53,280 bases of DNA from positions 1-53,280 of the forward strand of contig JBBPSI010000173.1 of the NCBI GenBank assembly GCA_038093515.1, given 5' to 3'. This document shows, in pieces, positions 11,614 to 22,754 of this stretch (position 1 is the stretch's first letter; every line of letters begins with the position of its first letter). The DNA comes from Butyriboletus loyo. Its lineage: Eukaryota; Basidiomycota; Agaricomycetes; Boletales; Boletaceae. The notes under the pieces were generated by a model that made no database searches, had not been told where the DNA came from, and saw nothing but the letters and a program-made list of their open reading frames with translations. The translations under genes and the position numbers were made by a program.

Positions 11614-13792
11614 TCAGTGGTGGAAAAGCCTTAGAGAGGTATGACAAAACACGATCCCGTGTTCATCCGCCGCCTTGATACACTCGGCGTCCATCACACT
11701 TCCGCTCGGCGCAGCGAGATACCTCACCCCGCTCTTCCTCGCCCGGTGAACGTTGTCAGCAAACGGGAAGAACGCATCGCTCGAGCACGCCACCCCATCC
11801 AACTGGCCTGCCCACGCCTTTCGCTCCTCCTCACTCAACGCCTCAGGCACGGTCACGAATTGGTCTTCCCACTGTGCCTTCTCACCACCCTCAAGGACCT
11901 CTCCGCTCACGAACAGGTCGATCGCGTTCGCTTTCTCGGCGCGTTTGACGCCTTTCTTGAACGGGAGCGCGAGGACGCGCGGGTGATGACGGAGCCACCA
12001 AAGGTCAGCTTTACCCCCCGCGAGCCGAGTGCAATGGATGCGGGACTGTTGACCCGCCCCTAGACCGACGATGGCACCATTTTTAGCATACGCGACGCTG
12101 TTGGACTGGGTGTATTTCAGTGCGAGCGTAGCGACGAGCAGATCTATCAGTGCTTGGGAGGGAAGCTGTGTCGTCCGTAGTCGTGTGGTCAATGACACGT
12201 GTATGTGGCGCATGGGATACAGTGGAACTTGCCTCTTTGTTCTCGGTGACGACGTTGGAAAAGAGCGTTACGTCGATCTTGGCGTCGTTTCTGCGTTGTT
12301 GTAAGTTGATGCCGTATACTTGGCGCGTTTCGACTTCGGGAGGCGTGTAAGTGGGGTCCATCTATCCGCAGGGTCAACCACGTCGGGAGAGATGAAGATG
12401 GAAGGGTGGAAGTCACCTCGAGAACACAGTATTTGCCAGCCTTTTTCTTCTTCAACACCTCGAACGCTTCTGGTGCATAGCCTGGGGCGATCACACCATC
12501 GGAAACCTCTCTGGATATGATCTTTGCAGTAGCGAGGTCGCATGGCGCAGACAGCGCAATGAAATCACCAAACGAGGACATCCGATCCGCACCTACGTTA
12601 ACGTTAGTCAGATTTGCGACATTGTCCCTTTCCGCTTGACAGACTGACCTCGTGCCCGTGCGTATGCACAAGCGAGTGCCGTAAGAGGCTCTTTCAGATC
12701 TTCAACACCATAGACTTGCTTTTCGGTCTCATCCAACTCGACACCTACTGCAGCACCGGCAGGAGAAACGTGCTTGAACGAAGCAGCCGCGGGGAGGTTC
12801 AATGCCTCCTGAAGCTCCTTCACCAACGCATACGAGTTGAGTGCGTCCAGAAGATTGATGTACCCAGGTGATCCACTTAAAACTATGTCGACAACGTGAG
12901 ACGTGCCATCACCCACCAAACAAAAACGTGAGTCACATACCCTTGAAAGGCAATTCACCCTCGGCTACAAACGCTTGCGCCGGTTTTTGGTGTGGATTGG
13001 CACCATATCGTAGTACCATCGTCTGCAACGTGTGACTCTCGGGCGACGATGCATATTGCTCTCTAAAGTAGCCACTGATCGCGTCGTCGTACTTGGCAGT
13101 CATCTCGAACGCCTTGAGTGCGAGACGGTTCCGCAACGCCCGACTCACGTCGCCCTTGTTCCATGCGTCCAAAAACGCGTCGTAATCTGCCGGATCAGAT
13201 AATACACACACCCGCTCGTGGTTCTTGGCCGCCGCTCTGAGAAGGGTGACACCCCCGATATCGATCTCCTCGACAGCTTCCGCGAGCGTACAGCCAGGTT
13301 TCGAGACGGTGGCGGAAAAGGGATAGAGATTGCAGACGACGATTGCAATCTTGGAGATGGATTGGTCTTTCAAGTCACGCTCGTCGGACGGAATCGCACG
13401 GGCGAGAATACCTTTGCAATGTAAAGCTTATCTCAGACCGAGCGTGGGGTCGTGAGAGAGAATGATTACCTCCGTGGACGACTGGATGGAGCGTCTTCAC
13501 ACGTCCACCTAGCATCTCGGGTGCCTTGGTAATGCTGGAAACATCCCTGAATGCACATGTTTAGAACTGTGGAGGTGATGGGAGTAAAGAACGCGCTCGA
13601 TTTTGATGTTTGTTTCTCTGATCTTTTTCGCGGTACCTCCTGAACCGACGAGTTGGACACCTGCTGCACTGAGACCCTCTGCGAGTTTGACTAGCCCAGT
13701 TTTGTCATAGACGGACAACAGAGCTTTCGGGGATGGTCAGTGCCCAGCTGATCTACGACTCATCAATGTAGCGTACCAATTGGCGCGGACAT
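11614..13792 (-). CDS. ADE17: bifunctional AICAR transformylase / IMP cyclohydrolase (ATIC)
   Basis: This protein catalyses the last two steps of de novo purine synthesis: formylation of AICAR by 10-formyl-THF, then ring closure to IMP in the cytosol. Eight exons (13792-13777, 13723-13597, 13546-13470, 13411-12941, 12882-12649, 12592-12417, 12361-12233, 12165-11614) give 593 aa; human ATIC is 592. The IMP cyclohydrolase half shows [17 protein letters not shown] and GGRVKTLHP. The transformylase half shows the catalytic [11 protein letters not shown], the [14 protein letters not shown] block and [11 protein letters not shown], ending in the family-typical LRLFHH. Exon 1 is only 16 nt. Introns 2 and 7 require GC donors (GCGCGT, GCAAGT); every nearby GT donor breaks the frame across conserved blocks. 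Confidence 0.97.
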
Positions 13793-13993
13793 GGTTGGTG
13801 ATCAAGAGTGCGACCAGCATAAGCGAAGTTTTAATCAACAGTGGCTTTCTTATCTTGGCTGATCAGCAAACCTGAGTAAACTACATATCTGCTCTGAGCT
13901 GCTGAATGCGAAAAAAAATAAGACAATACATCTCGACTACAAAGGATCCCAATGGGAAAGGTCGTCAATGTACAAGTCGGAATCTAACCCATC

Positions 13994-16021
13994 TCACCGA
14001 CCCTGAACACCCGCCTGCGCAGCCTTGCCCTGAGCCACTGGCATCTGCGGGTGTCCAGGTTGTATCCCCGGCGTCTGACCGTTGGGCACACGTCCCATTC
14101 CACTGGCAGCCCAAGCAGCGTATTGAGCCTGCAACCTGCCACCAGCTGCCATGCCATAACCAACCGGATAACCATACATGGCGTACTGTGCCAGCATTTG
14201 CTGTTGGCTATCCATCATTTGACTCTGAGTACCCATGTTCTGCTGTTGGCTCTGTGGTATATGCGGCGCGACTTGTTGATGCGGGTTTCCCTGTGCGTTC
14301 ATGGGTCGGAACTGCGTGAAGTTGTACTGAGTTGGCATGGCAGGATGTTGGGCGGCTTGGCTCATTTGCGTTGGTAACTGACTCTGGGCCTGGGCTTGGG
14401 CTTGGACTTGAGCTGCCTGGTTCATTCTTTGTAGCTGCTGCATCTGGGCATAGTACTGCACGATACTTGGATGTGCAGGTTGCGTTTGAGGAGATGGTAC
14501 GGGGTGCTGTGGTGCTTGTTGGGGATGAGGTTGGGTAGTCGTTTGGTGGGGCGGTAGCGGAGCTTGGGTTGAATAACCGAGCTGGGGTGTTGAAGGTTTG
14601 GATTGAGCGGCACCAGGTGCCACCTGGATGAAGTGGACTCCAGCAGGATTTGCACGATGGTCAGACGTGGGAAGCTGTGAACCGCCAGCGAGGGGGGAAG
14701 AATGTGGATGAAGAGCATGAGATGAGGGTGGACGAGGGGATTGGGTGTAGCCACGCTGCGCAGGTGAACCGGCAGCGATCGGTGTACCGACTGAGTGTGT
14801 TTGATATGACGTATTCGAAGGGACGGGCGAACGAGCATGTACGGGAGGCGATATTATGGGCGGCTGAGTCTGAAGCTGATTGACAACGGGATGAGGAGCG
14901 GGAGTCGCAGTTGACCGCGGGTTCTCGGGTGTGTTTGGGTACGGACTTCCCCCTGGTTCCTTCTTGACTTGTCTCGGCTTTGAGGTATTAGTGGGAGGTT
15001 GTGAAGGAAGAGCAGATGCTTGGGTAGTGGCGGTATGTGGTGGTTGAGTGATGATAGATTGAGTGGTAGGCGCAGGAGTCGAACGGTTAGGTGGGTTTGC
15101 TATTGCCTTTGCTAGCATTGCTTGGGCCTCTGCCTGGCGTATTTCTCTCACCCGTTTCATAACGTCCAATATCGGGTAGCTAATGTTACTAGTCCATCAA
15201 GCTGCAAAGGAAAATTCAATAAACGTCGTACCTCGCGACGTGTGAACGGTTCAATCTTGGGTTCGTGAATTGAATAATCTTAGCACGTCTTGCCTTCTCC
15301 GACTCGTCGTCCTCCTGTGTGATCGCAGCAATTTTCCGTTTTAAGGATACTGGAATAGATGGTGTGGACACTCTGAGTGTGTGGTTGGCAATGCGAGTAA
15401 GGTGGGGATCGGGATCCAGACAGAGAGGAGGGGAAGTATGCAACTAGAGGAAGAAAGTCAGTTCTGCAGACAATTGAATGGACGATGCATACCAATATTT
15501 GTGCCTCCACCTCGAGTATCTGGGGGTCCGTGAACTTGGAGCCCGTTCGTTGATTCAACAGACATAGGTCTGCCCATAGGGTTTCATCGTTGGGATGAAG
15601 TGTTACACGACTCCTCTCGGGTTTCTCTAGCGGTGGGTCTTTTGCTCTCTTTGGGCGATAGTCAAGAAGTTCTACCAACATGCAACCTGGTGACAAAAAC
15701 GCGAGTCGTCTGGGCAAGATCGTCCACATAGTTATGACATACCATCATAGAAAGGCACGTGGGCTGAATCAAACAGTTCAAGGTAATCCACTGGTATGCG
15801 GTGTGCCCGTACGTCATCCAACAAGGACTAGAAATGATGAAGATTAACGAGGAAACACCGAGTCAATCCGGCCTCACCGCGACAGGGTTGTTGTAGAGAA
15901 ACTTTGGGCCATTGTTGAGTGTCCAGTATTCCGGATAGAGGTGGATGGAGAAAGACGGTGGGTCAGACTCGTACTTGTCTAATAGCTCTTCTGCAGAGCG
16001 CGTAATATTGTAGCCCGTCAT
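13994..16021 (-). CDS. SPT20: Spt20-like subunit of the SAGA coactivator complex
   Basis: Spt20 is a structural core subunit of SAGA, which acetylates histone H3 and delivers TBP at RNA polymerase II promoters. Five exons (16021-15878, 15827-15743, 15686-15493, 15443-15232, 15179-13994) give 606 aa. The Spt20 domain fills residues 1-210, with a TGYNITRSAEELLDKYE opening, a SIHLYPEYWTLNNGP block and a GCMLVELLDYRP block. Exon 5 adds a conserved basic helix (DVMKRVREIRQAEAQ) and then about 370 residues of low-complexity Gln, Pro, Ser and Thr, an activator-like disordered tail. The ATG at 16021 is chosen because it precedes the conserved block; an in-frame ATG at 16156 would add 45 residues. Divergent from HGH1. 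Confidence 0.9.
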
Positions 16022-16280
16022 GCCGGCGTCCAAGTCGTGGTGGTCGTTGCCAATGCCGAGGTTCACATAGAACGACAGCTTCGAGCTCCGCCGTCGAGAA
16101 CACAGCGCGCCTGTAAACTTTGAGATTTGACCAACGACGAACCCGACGCCGAGCAACGAATGTTCGTTGATAAACGCGTTACTACTATGTAATTAGCTTT
16201 GACGACGAATCCTGTGGATTATGTAAACAACGAAGGCGTTAAGCACCCGTGGGAAACTAGTGTGACTCTGTGGTGAGATC
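16022..16280. promoter_or_regulatory. shared divergent promoter of SPT20 and HGH1
   Basis: Only 259 bp separate the two start codons, so both core promoters must lie here or overlap. No clear TATA box is seen. Confidence 0.6.
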
Positions 16281-17971
16281 ATGGAAAACCAACTTAAAGA
16301 GGCCAGTCTGATATTTAAAAAAAGTGGTACAACGCGGAACTGACGATCCAAGCAGTTGCTTCCGTTTCTGAGGGATAGGAATCCTTCAGTCCGTCAAATA
16401 GCGCTGTCCAATCTTCTTGGCCAGACTCCAAAAGGATCCCCATATCGGAATATCTTCTTCGAAGGACTGCAGGGAACGGGATTACAGAAGCCCCAAGAGA
16501 CGGATATCATCCGTGATTTGAAGCTGCTTTGTCGAGACCAGCTGGTTTGAACCTCCATGTGTTGGTTAGAACACCTACATGACCCTGATGACAGGCTGTT
16601 GCGCACGATGCTTTTCGTGCACTTGTGAATCTCTCGGATTCACCCCTTCCTGTCACCTTTTTAACCGATCCGTCCTTCCTTGCATTCGTGGTATCATATA
16701 TCTTGGTACGTTACTCCCCTTTTTCTTGACTGTGCTGATACCCATCATTGCTGGCAGAATCCGGATGCAATTCTCGCAGATCTGGCGTCGATGCTTTTAT
16801 CAAATCTTACCAGCTCATCCTCGGCATGTGCTACTCTGTTATCTTTACAGATCAAGGTCGTCCCATTGATTTCGACTAGCTCCCCTGTTTCATACCATCC
16901 AACACAATCAAGGTCGGGCACGTGTTCCGCCCCTGTGCCGTACCCTTCGATAGACCCACAGCAGGTCTATGCATTGCCACTTCTTGTCGAGGCATTCGTC
17001 CAAGGAGCATCCTTGGATTCCAATCTTGGTTCGGCGCGAATACGAAAAGGAGATCTTCATTTCTTATCCAGCGTGTTTGCTAATATTAGTGCAGTAAGTA
17101 ACTGCTGAGTGTTCATTTCCTGTATCGCCACCGTCTCATTCAGCGCTTGCACTATTGCAGTCACCTGCAGGAAGGCTTTTCTTTATGGTTCCAAGACCTC
17201 GTGATGTGATGAAGCCTGAGAGTGTACTCGAATATCCGCTTTCCAGGATCGTGCCATTCACTGAACATACAGACCCGATTCGCAGAGGTGGCGTGGCTTC
17301 TACGATAAAGTGTGTTTGACCGTCGACCCTAGATCTAGCTTACCCATTTCCGTCATCCAAAGGAACTGCGCTTTTCATGCCTCCGCACATCAAGCTATAT
17401 TGTCTCCCGATACGGACGAAGTCGCTGTATTGCCGTCCACTACAGTTGCACCAGGCATCGATGCGTTGCCGTACATTCTGCTTCCGCTGGCTGGTCCCGA
17501 GGAACTGGATCTTGAGGTGTGTTCGCGCCGTGTAGGCGGATATCATTCCTCACCATTACCTATTTCCAGGATCAAGAAAAACTACCCTCCGCTTTGCAGT
17601 TTCTGCCTCAAACCAAAAAGAGGGAGCCAGATTCAGTATTGCGCCTGACTCATATTGAAACGCTGCTCTTGTTGTGCACCACACGTTGGGGCCGCGATTT
17701 CTTGCGAGCCAACGGTGTGTATGAAATCATCCGCGCAGCACACTTAGAGGAGACGGTTGACAAGGTACGCCATGATCTTCTGTACAGTGAGACTATCCTC
17801 CTTAGACTCTGGTGCGTGGTCAAGGTGTCCGAACATATTGAGCGTCTGGTTCAGCTCGTCAAGGGCGCAGAGGGCTCCGGGACTACTGACGACCGAATTG
17901 GCTCAACAACCACTTCCGTAGAGATGCATGAAGACTTCGACGACGAAGATAATAAAATTGAAGAAATATAG
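16281..17971 (+). CDS. HGH1: Hgh1-like armadillo-repeat cochaperone
   Basis: Hgh1 is a cytosolic armadillo-repeat protein known to help fold elongation factor 2 with the TRiC chaperonin and Hsp90. Seven exons (16281-16301, 16356-16544, 16595-16705, 16758-17093, 17161-17309, 17363-17516, 17570-17971) give 453 aa, longer than yeast Hgh1 (394). Helical repeat segments begin at LLPFLRDRNPSVRQIAL, continue through ALVNLSDSPLP, and end in the strongly conserved C-terminal block around EKLPSALQFLP and IETLLLLCTTRWGRDFLR. The tail is acidic. The chosen start, in a 21-nt exon, restores the family N-terminus (MENQLKE joined to LLPFL) but requires a 54-bp intron with a GC donor (GCCAGT). That is the least certain splice. 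Confidence 0.88.
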
Positions 17972-20491
17972 AATACATGCCTTCAATCACATTGGGCATC
18001 GCTTCAGAATTCAGGGCTCGATCTCAAGGAGTTTTTCTCTCTACGGGCCAGCGACCCAAACTAGCATTCAATAGTCCAATGGAAAATTTCGTTATCCGAG
18101 GTGGAGCGTGGGCAATGCCAAACGTTGTATGAGCGCCCCACGAGTGAGTCAACAGCCTAAGGGATCCAGTCAGGGGTTCTCAAGAAAGATTTTTGATGAT
18201 AAATAGCTACGTATATAACGCATCCGATGTTACCGCATCCGATATATGACAAACTGCAAGTTGGTCTGGACGCTTGTAAGCAGCGTTTTCCTTGATCCGA
18301 ACTTGCCAAATGAGCATCTCCAACGATTGTATTGGATCTGAAGGCTGTCCTTTACGCTGGGAGCTGAACGTTGAACGTTGAACCTCGATTGCCCGGTGGC
18401 TCGGGCAAAAAACAGACACCATTCCCACTTAACTCACACTACCGTTACGCTGGACGACCCAAAACAATAGACTGGCACCTGCTAGTGGATCTTGATCAGG
18501 ATCAGTCCGCTGCCGTGGATCCTGGCGATTCTATATCACGGTATGGCTCGCTTCAGTGGGAGCAACTAGATGAATCACTTAGACCCTCAACCTCAGCTCT
18601 CCTCTGAATAAGTGGGTAGGCGACACCGTGCAGTACTCGATAACACTCTGTCCACCTCGGCCGTCAACTCCTACCTGAGCTCTGAGGCTGTTGAATCAAA
18701 CCGTGACCGGGCCGGCGTGACCTTACGGTCTCTTACGACAGCCAGTTGCCGACCCGCTCAGGTCGCGAACATGCTCCCTATCTCCAATCCAGAAGTGTCG
18801 CAGGCTCCCCCCCTCTTTAAGGAAGTGCATCCCATTCCAGTGGACAAGCAGGAAAAATATATATCGGCAACGTAACGTGGAAACTGTAGATCTATCGCAC
18901 AGCGGAAAATAAGTGCAACTCGACACGTCCCTAGCAACCTGCAAGAAGGGATGCTTGCCAGGCACGCCCTTCACTTGTGGTCCGGCAGGGGTGTTCACAG
19001 CACAATTTTCATTCCCCTGGGACAGCCTCACCCTTCTTCATAGTCACTCATGGCTAGAGCCCGTAGGCCATCACGCACTCCAAGGCTTCGTAGCATTTGT
19101 GAGACACATTCTTGGCACCTGACACATGCATCACCCCACGACGTCCCTTGTGGATACGATTCATATTTGTCCCAATTTGCAAAAAGGAAAAAAAGAAAAA
19201 GCAAACTGGCCAGTTCGATGGAATCCGCACTTCGGCCTCCAAATCATGCGCCGTAGCCGACTGCTTGGAGAGGATGGAGTGTTTCGTCGGTTGCAGATTG
19301 CGCAGTGGAGCGCCAGAATCTCGACTGAGCGGATATTGAACTGACGGGATATACGGACTTCCTGAAGTTCATCAAGGTACGTCCATACGTGTGCGATAGC
19401 GGTTGAATGGCGGAGGCGCATCGAACTCCACCCGATCGCTGCGTCCCAATATGACCTTTGCTGGCGGGCTGCCCTTGTGTACGTGGCATTCATAACGGAT
19501 CCTACAGGCATACACCATACGTGTCCATCTTCGCTTGTTGCACGCAGCACGCCGCGCTGTTTCTTGACCGGGTAAAATCACTACGCAGAGGGTGCGTAAA
19601 ACCGCACCTCATAAACAGCCTTGTCCTCCACTAAAAGCGCCTGTGCGCCACTATATGCTGCAAAACGAGGTAGAGCTCACTCGCCGCTTCTGCGTGTGGC
19701 GATCTTGGCCTCCCAGGTCCGAGCAGAAGCGCCGGGCACAGCGGCGGTGAAACAGACGACACAAGGATCGTTTTAATATTTTTATCCCCCAACCGACCTT
19801 CTGGCTGCCGAACAAATCGGCATCAGCGCGTTCTTGATGCCCTGTGCACGTCCTGGAAATCCCTGGATGCTTTGGTCATTTGGGGTTTAAATAAATTCAG
19901 GGTTATGACGTCCTCGACGCTTGCCCTGTGTAATATTCGCAACTTAACTTTGTCCACAGGTTACTACTCCCTTTTGGATTTCGAACATAGCCCGCGCCCT
20001 GAGACGGTCACATTATCATTCATGATATGCCTTTTCAGGGTGTTTCACCGTGCTCAATCAAGATGTCAAGTCACGAGGCTCGAACTGAATTGCTTACGTA
20101 CGCCGTACTTACGATGTCTTTCCAAGGTTAACTTCTTGATATGACGCCGCTTTAATCCTAGAGCCGCGTAGCTATTACTGACGGGTTTTCTCCAAGTGCC
20201 TGATCCTGCAGAGATCGCTCCGATTAGCTTTGAGAAAGACTGGATGGTGGAACCCCCGGATGAATATGCACAAGCTTTTTCAGCTAACGACCACCGGAAT
20301 TCACATATCGCATTGAACCAGATTCGTGTCACATTAAAAATTAACCAACCAAATCGACATTTGTCTCCCATCCCTTATCCTAGATGCATGCACATTATAA
20401 GGAAATGGTGTCCATAATCACCGTCGCGGTCTAACTTCCACATGGCGCATGAGAACGCACGAGCTTGCTGACGAATCTTACGGAAGTAATT
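17972..20491. other. 2.5-kb gene-free region between convergent genes
   Basis: No ORF has recognisable motifs or a consistent splice pattern on either strand. A 17-bp word at 18214-18230 recurs at 49201-49217. The region may be old transposon debris, but no terminal repeats or coding remnants were found. Confidence 0.5.
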
Positions 20492-21822
20492 CTACCCCCT
20501 CCTCCCATGGTCGCCAAAGTCGCTCCTGCGCTCCTGTGACCCATAAGAACCTTCTTCGTCTTCGCTTGCTCCGCTAGAGAGTGCATTTGATTCGTCCATG
20601 GGGTGCTGTGAGCTCTGACCACCATTATCGCCGGCGCGTGATCGCGCTTCTCCTCGTGCCCTCTTTTTTAACTACAAAATTGGCAAATAGACGTCAGAGA
20701 GTGCAAGAAGTTCATGTGAAGATCCCCTGTGACGTACAAGTTTTGCATACACGAGGCCACAGGCATTACACAGGGTTCTCGGGCCTTTATTTACACCGTC
20801 AACGCACATGCGACCGGGGATAAGATGACCAGAGTGCTTACCGAGTGGCCCACGACGCCATTCAGGCGTTGATGTCGCGTTGCATCCGAGACATGTTTGA
20901 CCCTCTTGCGCATGTTCCTCCCCCTTCTGTACGCCAAGCGAGGAGAAAAAAACCGTGATCAGCCATCTTATTCATCGCCAAATCGAGTCCGCGGCGCTAA
21001 TTTACCTGTCGTTTTGACGCGGGAGCATCCTTGTCACCGATGCTCGCGGTAGGCCGAACATCGGGGTTTGATTGCGTGGTCGCGGTTTGAAGTATCTGCA
21101 TGCCATAGTTCGCGGACTGCAACATGTGTTCTATGTTTTCTACCGGTGGCGACCGGGCGGCACTAAACGTTCCACTCGCCACGATGTTATTAGCGTTATC
21201 CATGATAAGTCGATAGGAGTCTTGCATCTGGGTAAAATGAACTGTCGGAAAAGGCAGGTCTAACAGAGTCGTTTGTGATTACCTTCATGAAATCTGGACC
21301 AGAACCAGGGGTGACAGCGGGGGCAATGGCGGGTGAGTCCTTCTCCCTCCGCCTAGTCCGCGGCGGAGAGGAATTGTGTGAAGAGGCGGGAAGCGACTGT
21401 GAATACCCGCTCTCCTGCCTTCGGGGTTCGTGCGGTGGTGGCAGACTGCTTGGAGGGAAGCTACGCGTGTCTGGGGTGGAAACGGGAGGCGGTGCATCTG
21501 GTCGAGGGGCGGTGGAGGCGTATGTCATCTCCGCTTGCATCGGCTGGGAAGTAAAAGGTTGTGCGTATTGCTGAGACGCCCAAGACTCTTGCTGCCACTG
21601 TTGGGCATGGGCTGAAGAGATGCTGTACGGCGCCGACGGGTAGGTGGTAGAGGAAGCGTATGAAGGTGATGGTTGAAAACCCGGTTGCTGTTGGGGAGAC
21701 TGGGTCTGAGACGTGTTTGAGCGTACGGCCCGCCCAGAAGCTTGGGCAGGGGGTGCTGAATGCTCGAATGGAGTGGCGGGATATGACGCATAGTCATAAC
21801 CCGTTTGCTGATGATGATACAT
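20492..21822 (-). CDS. GATA-type zinc finger transcription factor
   Basis: A nuclear DNA-binding regulator. Exons at 21822-21283, 21227-21006, 20926-20842, 20784-20738 and 20671-20492 give 357 aa. The first 180 residues are disordered and rich in Gln, Pro, Ser and Tyr. A predicted helical segment (SYRLIMDNANN) follows. The finger spans residues 266-291 as C-X2-C-X18-C-X2-C: CLGCNATSTPEWRRGPLG, an intron, then RTLCNACG. It is followed by a basic LKKRARGEARSR tail and an acidic Ser-rich end. The 18-residue loop is the fungal White Collar-like class, but no PAS domain is seen, so a plain photoreceptor-partner role is not supported. The start is uncertain: the ATG at 21822 is the first in frame, and a small upstream exon near 21840-21970 cannot be excluded. 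Confidence 0.88.
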
Positions 21823-22754
21823 GTAGCCTGTATGAAGTAGGGATGAATTGCTACTGGAACCACGGCGGCCGTCCGTGCTTTTATGCGTGGCGATATCGCA
21901 GGGACAAAGGAGGTGTGTGCAAACTCGGAACGCGAGTCCGCGTTAGGAGTTTCTGGAATGCTTGACACGAGGCTAGGTATAAATCCGAAATGAAGAATGA
22001 GTGAGAGAAGAGATCAACATCGAAGGGGATTAATGATTAGCTTTGGCACGCAACGATGAACCAGGACAGCAAGCGGTTCCGCTCCTCGCGGCCGATATGG
22101 CTGCGAAAACTTGGCGCATGCCAGCGTGCGGGCGCGCGGAGACAGACCTGCCGTGTCGAAGAAGAGGATGCATCAGAGCCAGACGACGACCGAATCCTTA
22201 CATTTTACAGTACAACTTGCCAGCCTCCAACGGCGCTGCTGGGTTGCCAGCGGTGACTGTCGGTTATATGGACAACATCAAAGATCAGCGAAGAGAGCCG
22301 CGAGCGTGCTGAGGCACTTGAACACAAACCGCAAGTATTTTGATTCCGCTGTCAGATGTCAACGGCTAGGATGTAGCTAGTCCATTCGGGAAGGAGAAAG
22401 CCGAAGCGGCAGCGGATGTGGTAGTATCTACGTGCAATCTCAACTCACGCCGGTAGTGTACTAGTACCCTTGATCGACTGAGGCTCGCTACGAAACCCGC
22501 GAGGAGGCCGCACTGCAGGCAGCCGGTCGAAAGAAGTTAATTATAATCATCTGAGAAACGACCAAGAAACCGCAGACAGTACTTCTCAACCTCACCGGCC
22601 AACTTGCCAGATATGACCAACACGCTTGTCTCATCCTATCCAAATGTCCGCCTATTAGATAAAATGCGAGATGTCGCTATGATGATGACAATTGCAACTC
22701 CTTCATAATGGGTGGCGTGTAGACAGAACGAGTGGCCGTGCGATCAATAGAACA
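21823..22754. other. intergenic region upstream of the GATA gene
   Basis: Nothing coding is supported. Open frames at 22043-22380 on the plus strand show no conserved motif. The region holds the GATA gene promoter and the 3' end of the next minus-strand gene. Confidence 0.5.

Noticed and set aside
16022..16156. N-terminal extension of SPT20 to an ATG at 16156
   Set aside because: It would add 45 poorly conserved residues and consume half of the divergent promoter. The ATG at 16021 begins directly at the conserved block. Not fully excluded.
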